From positions 1-24,957 of the forward strand of contig URUK01000037.1 in NCBI GenBank assembly GCA_900551055.1: a DNA stretch of 24,957 nucleotides, given 5' to 3'. The first letter of the stretch is position 1. Each line of letters starts with the position of its first letter. This DNA comes from an uncultured Prevotella sp. (lineage in GTDB: Bacteria; Bacteroidota; Bacteroidia; Bacteroidales; Bacteroidaceae). A model generated the notes under the pieces. It made no database searches, was not told where the DNA came from, and saw only the letters and a list, made by a program, of their open reading frames with translations. This document shows, in pieces, positions 6,626-14,164 of the stretch. The translations under genes were made by a program, and so were the position numbers.

Positions 6626-9160
6626 ATGTTCCAAAAACTTCACGACTCATACATAGGCCGCATTGCAGGCCTATGTTGCCGCAAGACAAAAGCTTTTTGG
6701 CATTGGTACAAGAGCCTCTACAAAGGCAGCAGATGGTATAAAAAAACCATTACCGTCATCGTGTCCCTCATTGCCCTTTTCATTATATATTTAGGCATGG
6801 TGGACATTAATTTCCTATGGCTTTTCGGCAAATCTCCTGGATTTGCACAAATAAAGAAACCTACCACGAGCGAAGCTTCTGAAATATACAGTGCTGACGG
6901 TGTTCTCATCGGCAAATACTTCAGCGAAAACCGTACACCTGTGAAATATGAAGAAGTCAACCCTGTATTTTGGAAAGCACTGATAGACACCGAAGACGAG
7001 CGCTTTTACAAGCATCGCGGAGTTGACCCTATAGGAATGTTCGCAGTGCTGAAAGATGTCATCTCCGGCGGCGATGCACGAGGAGCGTCAACCATAACAC
7101 AGCAGCTGGCTAAAAACATGTTCCGCGTCAGGACGCAATACTCCACCGGTTTGCTCGGTCACATTCCGGGAGTGCGGATGCTCATCATGAAGAGCAAGGA
7201 ATGGATTATCGCCACCAAACTTGAGATGCTTTACGACAAGCGTGAAATCCTGACGATGTATGCAAATACCGTAGACTTCGGCTCAAACGCATTCGGCATA
7301 AAGACGGCTTGCAAGACTTATTTCAACACCACGCCGACCGACATTACCGCCGAACAGGCCGCCGTACTTGTAGGCATGCTGAAAGCAACAACATACTACA
7401 ACCCCATCAGCCATCCCGACAACAGTCTTGTTCGCCGCAACACCGTGCTGCACAACATGATGACGCACGGGGATATCAGCCGCACCGAGTACGACTCGCT
7501 AAGCGCAATACCCATAAAGCTCGACTACAGCGTGGAGAGCAACTATGACGGTCAGGCCAAATATTTCCGTGAAGCAGTGGCCGATTATCTTAAGGACTGG
7601 TGCAAGGAAAACGGCTACGACCTATACAGCAGTGGCCTGAAGATATATACCACTATTGACACGCGCATGCAGAAGTACGCGGAAGAAGCGGCACGAAAGC
7701 AAATGCGCCAAGTACAGCGCAACTTTGACCGTCACTGGGCAGGGCAAGATCCGTGGCGTGACGAGAACCATCAGGTTATACCGAACTTCATCGAAGATAT
7801 TGCCAAAAGACAACCGGCATACAAGATGCTTGTACAACGTTTCCCCGACCAGCCCGACTCTGTGACCTACTACCTCAACAAGCCACACAAGGTAAAGCTG
7901 TTCGATTATGAAAAGGGAACAATAGAAAAGGAGATGAGCACCCTCGACTCCATACGCTACATGGTGAAGTTCATGCACTGCTCGTTCGTGGCTATGGAGC
8001 CGCAGACAGGACACGTCAAGGCGTGGGTCGGCGACATTGACTTCAACTCGTGGAAATACGACAAGGTTACAGCCATGCGCCAACCCGGTTCCACGTTCAA
8101 GCTATTCGTATATACCGAAGCCATGAACCAAGGTCTTACGCCATGTGACAAGCGTCGCGACGAATACATCCGCATGGATGTGTACGACGCTAAAAAGCAT
8201 GAGATGACTACATGGACTCCAACCAATGCTGACGGACATTTCAGCGGAGACTCCATTCCTCTGAAGGGAGCTTTCGCCCGAAGCATAAACTCCGTTGCCG
8301 TAAGGCTCGGACAGGAGATGGGCATCAAGAACATAGCCAAGACTGCGCATGACATGGGCATTGCAAGTCCGCTTGACGAGCAGCCGTCACTCGCCCTCGG
8401 TTCGTCAGACGTCAACCTTCTTGAAATGGTCAACGCATACTGCACCGTAGCCAACGACGGCAAACACATCGGTCCAGTACTTGTAACAAGGATTGTCGAC
8501 AAGGAAGGTAACGAGGTGTACACTGCTGAAACCGAAGCAAAACAAGTTATCCCATATAAAAGCGCTTTCTTCATGCAGCAGTTGCTCATGGGCGGAATGC
8601 GCGAGCCGGGCGGCACATCTCAAAGCCTGTGGGGCTACGTCAACGCCGCACCAGACACTGACTTCGGTGGCAAGACAGGCACATCCAACAACCACTCCGA
8701 CGCATGGTTCATGGGCGTAAGCCCCAACATCGTAGTCGGAGCATGGGTTGGCGGCGAATACCGCAGCATACACTTCCGCACCGGCGCGTTAGGTCAAGGC
8801 AGCCGCACCGCCCTGCCAATCTGCGGTTATTTCCTCAAGTCGCTAATGAGCGACCCTGACTTCAGAAAATACCACGGCCGTTTCCACAAACCGGTTGACG
8901 ACGACATTACGCGCTCGATGTACATGTGCGACAGCTACTATCCCACAAGGAAAGACACTGCCGCAGTTGACAGCGCCGCCATCGCCGACTCCATTGCTGC
9001 AGAAAAAGCCGGGCATCCCATGAACGCTCTCGAAAAGATGGTAATCGGAAACGCCATTAATATTGAAAGCAACCAGCCTAAAAAGCAGGAAGACAACAAA
9101 GGCAACTCACAAAATGCTACTAAGCCGCACGAAGAAGAAATAAGGCTTGAAGACATGTAA
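6626..9160 (+). CDS. class A penicillin-binding protein (transglycosylase/transpeptidase)
   Basis: This 844-aa protein polymerises and cross-links peptidoglycan at the outer face of the inner membrane. A basic cytoplasmic tail (about residues 1-40) is followed by one membrane anchor (about 41-60). The GT51 glycosyltransferase domain (about 100-275) has the catalytic Glu123 in TEDERFYKHRGVD and the motif GASTITQQLAKN (153-164). The transpeptidase domain (about 450-740) has Ser489-x-x-Lys492 in QPGSTFK, Ser553-x-Asn555 and Lys683-Thr-Gly in GGKTGTS. The C-terminal 60-70 residues are Ala- and charge-rich and probably disordered. It is of the PBP1A/MrcA type; the exact paralogue name is not certain. 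Its stop codon is followed after 1 bp by a long polypurine inverted repeat that probably ends the transcript. Confidence 0.95.
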   Translation: MFQKLHDSYIGRIAGLCCRKTKAFWHWYKSLYKGSRWYKKTITVIVSLIALFIIYLGMVDINFLWLFGKSPGFAQIKKPTTSEASEIYSADGVLIGKYFSENRTPVKYEEVNPVFWKALIDTEDERFYKHRGVDPIGMFAVLKDVISGGDARGASTITQQLAKNMFRVRTQYSTGLLGHIPGVRMLIMKSKEWIIATKLEMLYDKREILTMYANTVDFGSNAFGIKTACKTYFNTTPTDITAEQAAVLVGMLKATTYYNPISHPDNSLVRRNTVLHNMMTHGDISRTEYDSLSAIPIKLDYSVESNYDGQAKYFREAVADYLKDWCKENGYDLYSSGLKIYTTIDTRMQKYAEEAARKQMRQVQRNFDRHWAGQDPWRDENHQVIPNFIEDIAKRQPAYKMLVQRFPDQPDSVTYYLNKPHKVKLFDYEKGTIEKEMSTLDSIRYMVKFMHCSFVAMEPQTGHVKAWVGDIDFNSWKYDKVTAMRQPGSTFKLFVYTEAMNQGLTPCDKRRDEYIRMDVYDAKKHEMTTWTPTNADGHFSGDSIPLKGAFARSINSVAVRLGQEMGIKNIAKTAHDMGIASPLDEQPSLALGSSDVNLLEMVNAYCTVANDGKHIGPVLVTRIVDKEGNEVYTAETEAKQVIPYKSAFFMQQLLMGGMREPGGTSQSLWGYVNAAPDTDFGGKTGTSNNHSDAWFMGVSPNIVVGAWVGGEYRSIHFRTGALGQGSRTALPICGYFLKSLMSDPDFRKYHGRFHKPVDDDITRSMYMCDSYYPTRKDTAAVDSAAIADSIAAEKAGHPMNALEKMVIGNAINIESNQPKKQEDNKGNSQNATKPHEEEIRLEDM

Positions 9161-9161
9161 G

Positions 9162-9285
9162 GGTGAAAAGGTGAGGATGTGAAAAAGTAAAAAGATAAAA
9201 GAGTAAATAGGTAAAGAAGTGAAACTCTACTCATTGCCTTTCCTGATTTTACCTTTCTACTTTTTCACCTCCTCACCTTTTCACC
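9162..9285. repeat. polypurine/polypyrimidine inverted repeat after the PBP gene
   Basis: The arm 9162-9200 pairs with 9247-9285 at 36 of 39 positions. The left arm is built of degenerate 8-nt units (GTGAAAAG, GTAAAAAG) and the right arm of their complements; the right side continues with more such units to about 9306. It begins 1 bp after the PBP stop codon and ends 25 bp before the helicase ATG. As RNA it would make a very long stem, so a terminator or mRNA 3'-end role is likely. Related elements lie at 11022-11085 and 17155-17298. Confidence 0.85.
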
Positions 9286-9310
9286 TTTTTACTTTTTTAC
9301 CTTTCACAAA

Positions 9311-11026
9311 ATGCCCGACCTTGACAACCCGGAGCTGCAACAGGCTCTACAGATAATACAATACACACACCGTTCGCTGTTCCTCACAGGAAGGGCCGGC
9401 ACCGGCAAATCCACTTTCCTGCGGCACATCTGTGCCACCACAAAGAAGAAACACGTAATACTGGCCCCTACCGGCATTGCCGCAATCAACGCCGGAGGCT
9501 CAACCCTGCATAGTTTCTTCAAACTGCCGTTCCATCCCCTTCTGCCTGACGACACACGCTACTCCGTGCGCAACCTGCGCTCAACGATGAAATACACCTC
9601 TGAAAAGCGCAAACTGCTGCGTGAAGTGGAGCTGATTGTCATCGATGAAATCAGCATGGTGCGCGCCGATGTCATCGACTTTATCGACAAGATACTGCGC
9701 GTATATTCACGCAACATGCGCCAACCGTTCGGTGGCAAACAGCTATTGCTCGTCGGCGACATGTATCAGCTTGAACCGGTGCTAAAGGAAGACGAGCGGC
9801 GTATGCTGCATCCCTACTACCCCACTACTTTTTTCTTCGGCGCACGGGTATGGCGTGAGATGCGCCTTGTCAGCATAGAGCTGAACAAGGTTTACCGCCA
9901 GACTGACCCGGCCTTCATCTCCATCCTCGACCATATCCGCACGAGCGACGCCACCGACAATGACTTGCGCACGCTCAACACACGTGTGGGCAGCAATTTA
10001 GACACAGCCACCGGCAGCCTTGCCATCACACTATCGACACGCCGCGACACCGTTGACTACATCAACGAGCAGCAGCTTGACAAGCTACCCGGCAAGCCCG
10101 TGACATTCACCGGCGAAGTGACAGGCGAATTTCCCGACAGCAGCCTGCCCACACCAGTAGAACTCGAAGTGAAGGCCGGAGCACAGATAATCTTCATCAA
10201 GAACGACATCGACCGCCGTTGGGTGAACGGCACGCTCGGTGTAATCGAAGGAATTGACGAGACAGAGGGCGTGCTGTACATTGTCACGGAAGACGGCAAC
10301 GAGTATGACGTGCGCCGCGAGCGGTGGAGTAACATGCGTTACCGCTTCAACGAAAAGGAAAAGAAAATAGAGGAGGAAGAGATTGGCAGCTACGTGCAGT
10401 TTCCCATACGGTTGGCATGGGCCATTACCGTACACAAAAGCCAAGGACTTACATTCAACCGCGTCAACATCGACTTCACCGGCGGAGTATTCGCCGCAGG
10501 CCAGGCATACGTCGCCCTGTCGCGCTGCACCTCTCTCGGAGGCATCAGCCTCGCCACGCCCCTGCGCCGTGACGACGTATTCGTGCGCCCGGAAATCAAG
10601 CGGTTCGCCCTTACCTTCAACGACGCCACGCTGATAGGCGGTGCGCTGAAAGAGTCGGCCGCCGACAAGGAATACCACGACGCTGCCCAAGCCTTCGACC
10701 GTGGAGACTTCGACACATTCCTCTCCGCCTTCTTCCGCGCCATCCACCACCGCTACGATATAGAAAAACCTGCCGCCAAGCGGCTCATCCGCCGCAAGCT
10801 TGGCATAATAAACACCCTGCGCAGCGACAACAAGCGCCTACGTGGTGAACTTGACCGCCAACGCACTTTCCTGAAAAAGCTCGCCGTTGAATACGTAATG
10901 CTGGGCAAGGAATGCGAGCGTGAACACATGCCCGAAGCCGCAGCCGATAACTACCGCAAGGCGCTTGAACTGTGCCCCGACATACCCGAAGCAAAAAGAC
11001 GGCTGAAGAAACTCGGAAAAAAGTAA
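9311..11026 (+). CDS. PIF1/RecD-like SF1B helicase with C-terminal TPR
   Basis: This 571-aa ATP-dependent DNA helicase belongs to the SF1B PIF1/RecD2-like group. Visible motifs are Walker A GRAGTGKST (27-35), motif Ia LAPTGIAAINAGG (51-63), Walker B IDEISMV (111-117), motif III LLVGDMYQLEPV (about 147-158), and the C-terminal helicase block VHKSQGLTF...AYVALSRCTSLGG (about 374-413). After the helicase core, residues about 530-565 (EAAADNYRKALELCPDIPEAK) read as a single TPR-like repeat, preceded by a charged helical stretch that may be a coiled coil. The family is widespread in Bacteroidota; its role in repair or replication-fork processing is inferred. The TAA stop lies inside a polypurine repeat shared with the 3' end of the convergent trmN6. 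Confidence 0.9.
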   Translation: MPDLDNPELQQALQIIQYTHRSLFLTGRAGTGKSTFLRHICATTKKKHVILAPTGIAAINAGGSTLHSFFKLPFHPLLPDDTRYSVRNLRSTMKYTSEKRKLLREVELIVIDEISMVRADVIDFIDKILRVYSRNMRQPFGGKQLLLVGDMYQLEPVLKEDERRMLHPYYPTTFFFGARVWREMRLVSIELNKVYRQTDPAFISILDHIRTSDATDNDLRTLNTRVGSNLDTATGSLAITLSTRRDTVDYINEQQLDKLPGKPVTFTGEVTGEFPDSSLPTPVELEVKAGAQIIFIKNDIDRRWVNGTLGVIEGIDETEGVLYIVTEDGNEYDVRRERWSNMRYRFNEKEKKIEEEEIGSYVQFPIRLAWAITVHKSQGLTFNRVNIDFTGGVFAAGQAYVALSRCTSLGGISLATPLRRDDVFVRPEIKRFALTFNDATLIGGALKESAADKEYHDAAQAFDRGDFDTFLSAFFRAIHHRYDIEKPAAKRLIRRKLGIINTLRSDNKRLRGELDRQRTFLKKLAVEYVMLGKECEREHMPEAAADNYRKALELCPDIPEAKRRLKKLGKK

Positions 11027-11085
11027 AAAGGTAGAAAGGTAAAAAGACAAAGGGAGCTATGTGTATATCTTTCTACTTTTTTACC
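11022..11085. repeat. polypurine inverted repeat between convergent helicase and trmN6
   Basis: The arm 11022-11038 pairs with 11069-11085 at 15 of 17 positions, with a 30-nt loop. It is made of the same units (GTAAAAAG, GTAGAAAG) as the repeat at 9162. The helicase stop codon TAA at 11024-11026 is part of the first unit and the trmN6 stop is 7 bp beyond the other arm, so the element is well placed as a bidirectional terminator. Confidence 0.8.
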
Positions 11086-11091
11086 TTTTAG

Positions 11092-11784
11092 TTACAGGTA
11101 AAACTCTTCGGTAAGGCGCGAATACCACGGCGAGCGTGTCATGTCGGCATTGTTCAGGCATTCTTCGCTTTCCTCAACCTCCATGGCAGGACTTGTGCCG
11201 TATGCCAACAGGCAGCGGCTGACGGGCTTGTGAGGCACAGTGCGTATGCTGCACGCGCGACGGGGATACAACCCGGAGAGAGCCGCCTCAGTATCGAACT
11301 CGCGGCGCAAAGCAGATGGAATTACCACCGACAGTTCACCGCTGCAGGCCAACAGCCGCGCCGCATAGCTGAACAGGTCGGCAAAGGGCAGAGTGGCCGC
11401 GCTGCGCGCCATCGTCCTCGCCGCCGTCTTGCTATCCAAAGTGCCGGCATAAAACGGCGGATTGCACACTATGGCATCATATTCGCCACCCCGAAACGTC
11501 TGCAATGGTGCTTCGACAACACTCACCCTATCGGCAAACGGCGACGCCGCCACATTCTCGCGAGCCTGCAAACACGCTCCCGGCTCAATATCAATGGCCG
11601 TCACCTCGGCATCAGCAAACCGCTGCGCCATCATCAGCGCGACAAGCCCCGAACCCGTACCAACATCCAATATGCGCCGTCCGCCGCGCGCCCACGCCCC
11701 TAACAGCACGCCGTCTGTACCAACCTTCATGGCACACTTGGCGTGGCTTACAATAAAACGCTTGAACGTAAAACCGCTTGACAT
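11092..11784 (-). CDS. trmN6: tRNA1(Val) (adenine(37)-N6)-methyltransferase
   Basis: This 230-aa Rossmann-fold methyltransferase is of the TrmN6 (YfiC) type, which methylates N6 of A37 in tRNA-Val1. Visible are the N-terminal FTFKRFIVSHAKCAMKVGTD signature, SAM-binding motif DVGTGSG (residues 40-46), acidic post-I residue in AIDIEPG, and the N6-adenine catalytic motif NPPFY (108-112). The frame can be extended to a TTG at 11817, but the ATG at 11784 matches the usual N-terminus of the family. The gene is monocistronic and convergent with the helicase gene; its promoter is visible at 11828-11857. Confidence 0.92.
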   Translation of the reverse strand: MSSGFTFKRFIVSHAKCAMKVGTDGVLLGAWARGGRRILDVGTGSGLVALMMAQRFADAEVTAIDIEPGACLQARENVAASPFADRVSVVEAPLQTFRGGEYDAIVCNPPFYAGTLDSKTAARTMARSAATLPFADLFSYAARLLACSGELSVVIPSALRREFDTEAALSGLYPRRACSIRTVPHKPVSRCLLAYGTSPAMEVEESEECLNNADMTRSPWYSRLTEEFYL

Positions 11785-11827
11785 AAGCTGAACTAAAAGG
11801 TAAAAATGAAAAATCAAATTGCACGTG

Positions 11828-11857
11828 CAAAATTAATGAAAATCAGCCGTTTGACAA
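11828..11857 (-). promoter_or_regulatory. promoter of trmN6
   Basis: Read on the minus strand, TTG (11857-11855), 19 bp, then TAATTTTG (11835-11828) match the Bacteroidota promoter. The predicted transcript starts near 11821, about 35 nt before the ATG at 11784. Confidence 0.75.
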
Positions 11858-11917
11858 AATATTGCATTTTACAAGGCTTGCAGAATATTTTTTCTTTACA
11901 GCTTAAAACAAAAGATA

Positions 11918-11925
11918 TAACTTTG
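11918..11925 (+). promoter_or_regulatory. possible -7 element with no clear gene
   Basis: TAACTTTG at 11918-11925 fits the -7 consensus on the plus strand but lacks a convincing -33. The only ORF directly after it is 13 codons long (ATG at 11952, stop at 11991-11993), which may be the remnant of a lost gene. Confidence 0.3.
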
Positions 11926-11994
11926 CAAAGTCAACAAAATAGAGATAAAAAATGAAGGAAACAATCACAATACACAAGAATACAGAACAATAAT

Positions 11995-12232
11995 CTACTG
12001 TTGCCTGTTCATATCCGGCAAAAGTCTGGACTCCCTGCAACTTTTCAAGCAAAACCTTGCAAATGTTGCTAAAAGTCTGTATATTTGCCGTGTTGCTATC
12101 CAAATATCAGTTTACCAAAAACTATACACGGACGGCGGCTGTATATGAAAAAGGCGTTTACTAAACGCTTTGTCTTGACGCTTCGAAACTTCGCAACTTT
12201 CAGGTATAGTCAAGAACAAGGCAACAGTAGAT
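11995..12232. repeat. inverted repeat pair flanking about 200 bp
   Basis: Around 11993-12010 the plus strand reads CTACTGTTGCCTGTTC, and 12214-12232 reads GAACAAGGCAACAGTAGAT; the two are inverted copies matching over 18 of 19 positions with one extra A in the right copy. Read outward, both copies encode Ala-Thr-Val-Asp in the same phase of an open frame. They enclose a promoter (12057-12087) and the start of the GC-richer element. Confidence 0.7.
12057..12087 (+). promoter_or_regulatory. promoter inside the 11.8-12.5 kb gene-poor stretch
   Basis: TTG at 12057-12059, a 20-bp spacer and TATATTTG at 12080-12087 make one of the better Bacteroidota promoters in the window. It points into the 12095-12440 element and towards the accessory cassette. 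Confidence 0.6.
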
Positions 12233-12440
12233 GCCCTGCATGGTATGTTTTATCAATGCCATCATTACGTCCGTATGCCCTCACAGGCATTCGGCATCTG
12301 TGGCATAAACATATCCGGCGTGGGGTCTCTGCGTTGCTCGTTCTACTATACCGGGCAATGCGAAGGCCTCGAAGCGTGGACGGGCAAAAGTAAGAACTCC
12401 CACGCTTTATTTGCATCTGCAACAATCTAAATATTTACCA
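12095..12440 (+). other. transcribed intergenic element, RNA or dispersed repeat, coding status unclear
   Basis: This stretch lies after a good promoter and is clearly richer in G and C than the genes that follow. It has a near-perfect palindrome at about 12151-12171 (GCGTTTA-C-TAAACGC core). Two overlapping frames are open: ATG at 12145 to 12393 (82 aa, basic, ending RPRSVDGQK) and another frame running to the stop at 12428-12430 (containing GQCEGLEAWTGKSKN). Neither shows a domain I can name. My recollection is that similar short hypothetical ORFs are scattered in Bacteroidales genomes, which fits a dispersed repeat or structured RNA better than a protein. The rest of the 11785-12486 gap shows no clear gene. 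Confidence 0.4.
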
Positions 12441-12486
12441 ATTTGTCCTTTTGAGGGAGGTAAAGGATAGTAAAAAACAAGTCACT

Positions 12487-13389
12487 ATGGAAAATCTCAA
12501 CAAAAAAGCATTTATTGACAACATCATCAAAGGGTTTACACTATTTTTCGTTTTCGTTATTTTTCTGTTTCTTTTGTTAGGAGAAAAATATGCAAGGAAT
12601 GAGTATGTTTATAGACTCTATAATGGCATTGAAGAAAATTATATTATATTTACATTTATGTTTTCATATGCAGAAATGCTTACATTGTTTTATCTAAGAG
12701 ATAAAAATATTAGAAATAAAACTACACATATTATTTCATTAGCGTACTCTTTCTTAATAAACTTTGTCTTATTTTTACTCATAAATCATGGCTATTTGAA
12801 ACTTTCCAGCTTTATTTGGCTATTAATAACTATTGAACTCACATACACCACTTTAATTTATAAAGAAAATGACATTAAAAAAGCATTACCAAAAGAAATA
12901 TCATTTTGGGGAAATAAGAAAAGTAAGAGAAGCAATAAACATGAAAACGACAATATTACTGATATTATAAAAAACGAAATTCTGAATGGTCAACTTAATC
13001 CTGACACTATAAAAATAATAAATAAAAGAAGAAAAATGTTCCGTCATCCTTTCTCCTTCAAAGGAAGAATACGTTGTTTGGAATACGTTATTTCATTCTT
13101 TATCTTTACATTGTACTCAACTTTCTTTTTAGGCCTTGAGCCAATTGTTTGGTTATACTCAATAGTTTTTTCAATTCCTAAATCTATTGGATGGTTTATT
13201 TTTAGCCTACCAGCACTTTGGTTTATCGCCGCACAAGGTGCTAAACGTTGTCATGATGCAGGAAATTCCGGATTGTGCCAACTAATACCCTTTTGGACAT
13301 TATTTTTATTATTCGAAGAAGGGGATGCTGAAACTAATAAATATGGACCAAATCCTAAAGAAAAAATTAAAATACAAAAAGACGAATGA
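12487..13389 (+). CDS. DUF805 membrane protein with extra N-terminal four-helix membrane region
   Basis: The 300-aa product has two parts. Residues about 15-125 hold four hydrophobic segments (about 17-32, 52-70, 82-99, 108-125) of no recognised family. After a Lys/Asn-rich linker (about 128-185) comes a DUF805 domain (about 188-290): SFKGRIRCLEY at its start, AAQGAKRCHDAGNSG (249-263) and EEGDAETNKYGPNPK (277-291) near its end, all characteristic. DUF805 proteins are inner-membrane proteins of unknown function. A TTG at 12451 would add 12 residues; the ATG at 12487 is preferred. The stop overlaps the start of the next gene by 4 bp (ATGA). The gene is visibly AT-rich, using AAA, ATA and TTA codons heavily, unlike the flanking housekeeping genes. 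Confidence 0.85.
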   Translation: MENLNKKAFIDNIIKGFTLFFVFVIFLFLLLGEKYARNEYVYRLYNGIEENYIIFTFMFSYAEMLTLFYLRDKNIRNKTTHIISLAYSFLINFVLFLLINHGYLKLSSFIWLLITIELTYTTLIYKENDIKKALPKEISFWGNKKSKRSNKHENDNITDIIKNEILNGQLNPDTIKIINKRRKMFRHPFSFKGRIRCLEYVISFFIFTLYSTFFLGLEPIVWLYSIVFSIPKSIGWFIFSLPALWFIAAQGAKRCHDAGNSGLCQLIPFWTLFLLFEEGDAETNKYGPNPKEKIKIQKDE

Positions 13390-13676
13390 AACACTTACAG
13401 ATTATTCTCGCAGCAATGCTGCTGTTATGCCTTGTGTCTATGCCTTATGGGTATTATATACTCGTCAGGTGGGCAGCCATGACAGTTTTCGCTATTACAG
13501 CTTTTAACTATTATGCAAAAAACAAGAAAGAGCCTGCTATAACATTCGGAGCATTGGCTTTACTGTTTCAACCATTCTTCAAGATTGCATTAGGCAGAAC
13601 TATTTGGAACATCGTTGATGTAATTACAGCAGTTTTGTTGATAATACTATTTTTCACTGAAAACAAAAAAGAATAA
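13386..13676 (+). CDS. small membrane protein (resembles DUF6804)
   Basis: This 96-aa protein is almost wholly hydrophobic, with about four predicted membrane segments (about residues 4-20, 24-44, 50-66, 70-91) and a Lys/Glu-rich C-terminal tail. The patterns YGYYILVRWA and PFFKIALGRTIWNIVD resemble the DUF6804 family as I remember it; function unknown. It overlaps the DUF805 gene by 4 bp (ATGA at 13386-13389), which indicates translational coupling and so a shared role at the membrane. Confidence 0.75.
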   Translation: MKHLQIILAAMLLLCLVSMPYGYYILVRWAAMTVFAITAFNYYAKNKKEPAITFGALALLFQPFFKIALGRTIWNIVDVITAVLLIILFFTENKKE

Positions 13677-13680
13677 AATT

Positions 13681-13950
13681 ATGGGATGTTTAACAAGATT
13701 GTGCATTTATATTGCCGTGATGTGCCTTATCGGCTGGCTGTTTTGTAATATTGATCCCGAAAAGACATATTCATGGTATTACGGAATTTGGCACGGAATA
13801 TTCTTTATTTCCAACCTGATAAGAAGTTGGTTTGGCGACGCTCTGTATAAAGCAAATTATTACACGACGGCGTACAATGTGTGGTGGTGGATTATGACAA
13901 TAATGTCATGTATCAGTTTTGTTTTTGGCAGAGGAAAAGAAAGGGATTAG
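13681..13950 (+). CDS. small Trp-rich membrane protein, uncharacterised
   Basis: This 89-aa protein has an N-terminal hydrophobic segment (about residues 5-22), a Trp/Tyr-rich middle (YSWYYGIWHGIFF, WFGDALYKANYYTT, YNVWWW) and a second or third hydrophobic segment towards the C-terminus (about 66-83). I do not recognise a named family; I have seen similar small proteins as hypotheticals in other Gram-negative genomes. It starts 4 bp after the previous gene and is in the same orientation, so it is part of the same transcript. Confidence 0.7.
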   Translation: MGCLTRLCIYIAVMCLIGWLFCNIDPEKTYSWYYGIWHGIFFISNLIRSWFGDALYKANYYTTAYNVWWWIMTIMSCISFVFGRGKERD

Positions 13951-14160
13951 GTGTTTTTGGTATATTTGCAAAAAACTGAAAAGCATTGTAAACGCACCGA
14001 CCCTCTTAACAACTCAATCAATGAGAAATGTGCAAGAATAAGGGAGGCATTCTTGCTTAAATTCCATGAAGGACTTGCCGAAAATTATTTTGTTACCGGC
14101 AAACGGGGCGAACCCAAAATGATAAAACTATCAAAAGACTTAATAAAATGGGAGGAATGA
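13951..14160 (+). CDS. short ORF of doubtful start, possibly an N-terminally truncated gene
   Basis: The frame opens with GTG at 13951, directly after the previous stop, and has no ATG until codon 57. A -7-like TATATTTG (13961-13968) overlaps the first codons, so the true N-terminus is unclear. The last 45 or so residues (INEKCARIREAFLLKFHEG onward, then YFVTGKRGEPKMIKL) look like real protein with a helix and a short basic beta-like end, and seem familiar from Bacteroidota hypotheticals, but I cannot name a family. It may be the remaining C-terminal fragment of a longer gene. It ends 4 bp before the next ATG, in the same transcript. Confidence 0.35.
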   Translation: MFLVYLQKTEKHCKRTDPLNNSINEKCARIREAFLLKFHEGLAENYFVTGKRGEPKMIKLSKDLIKWEE

Positions 14161-14164
14161 AACT

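Noticed and set aside
9162..9234. Minus-strand ORF rich in Phe, Ser and Tyr
   Set aside because: It is the translation of the polypyrimidine side of the octamer repeat; a similar shadow appears at 17158-17229.
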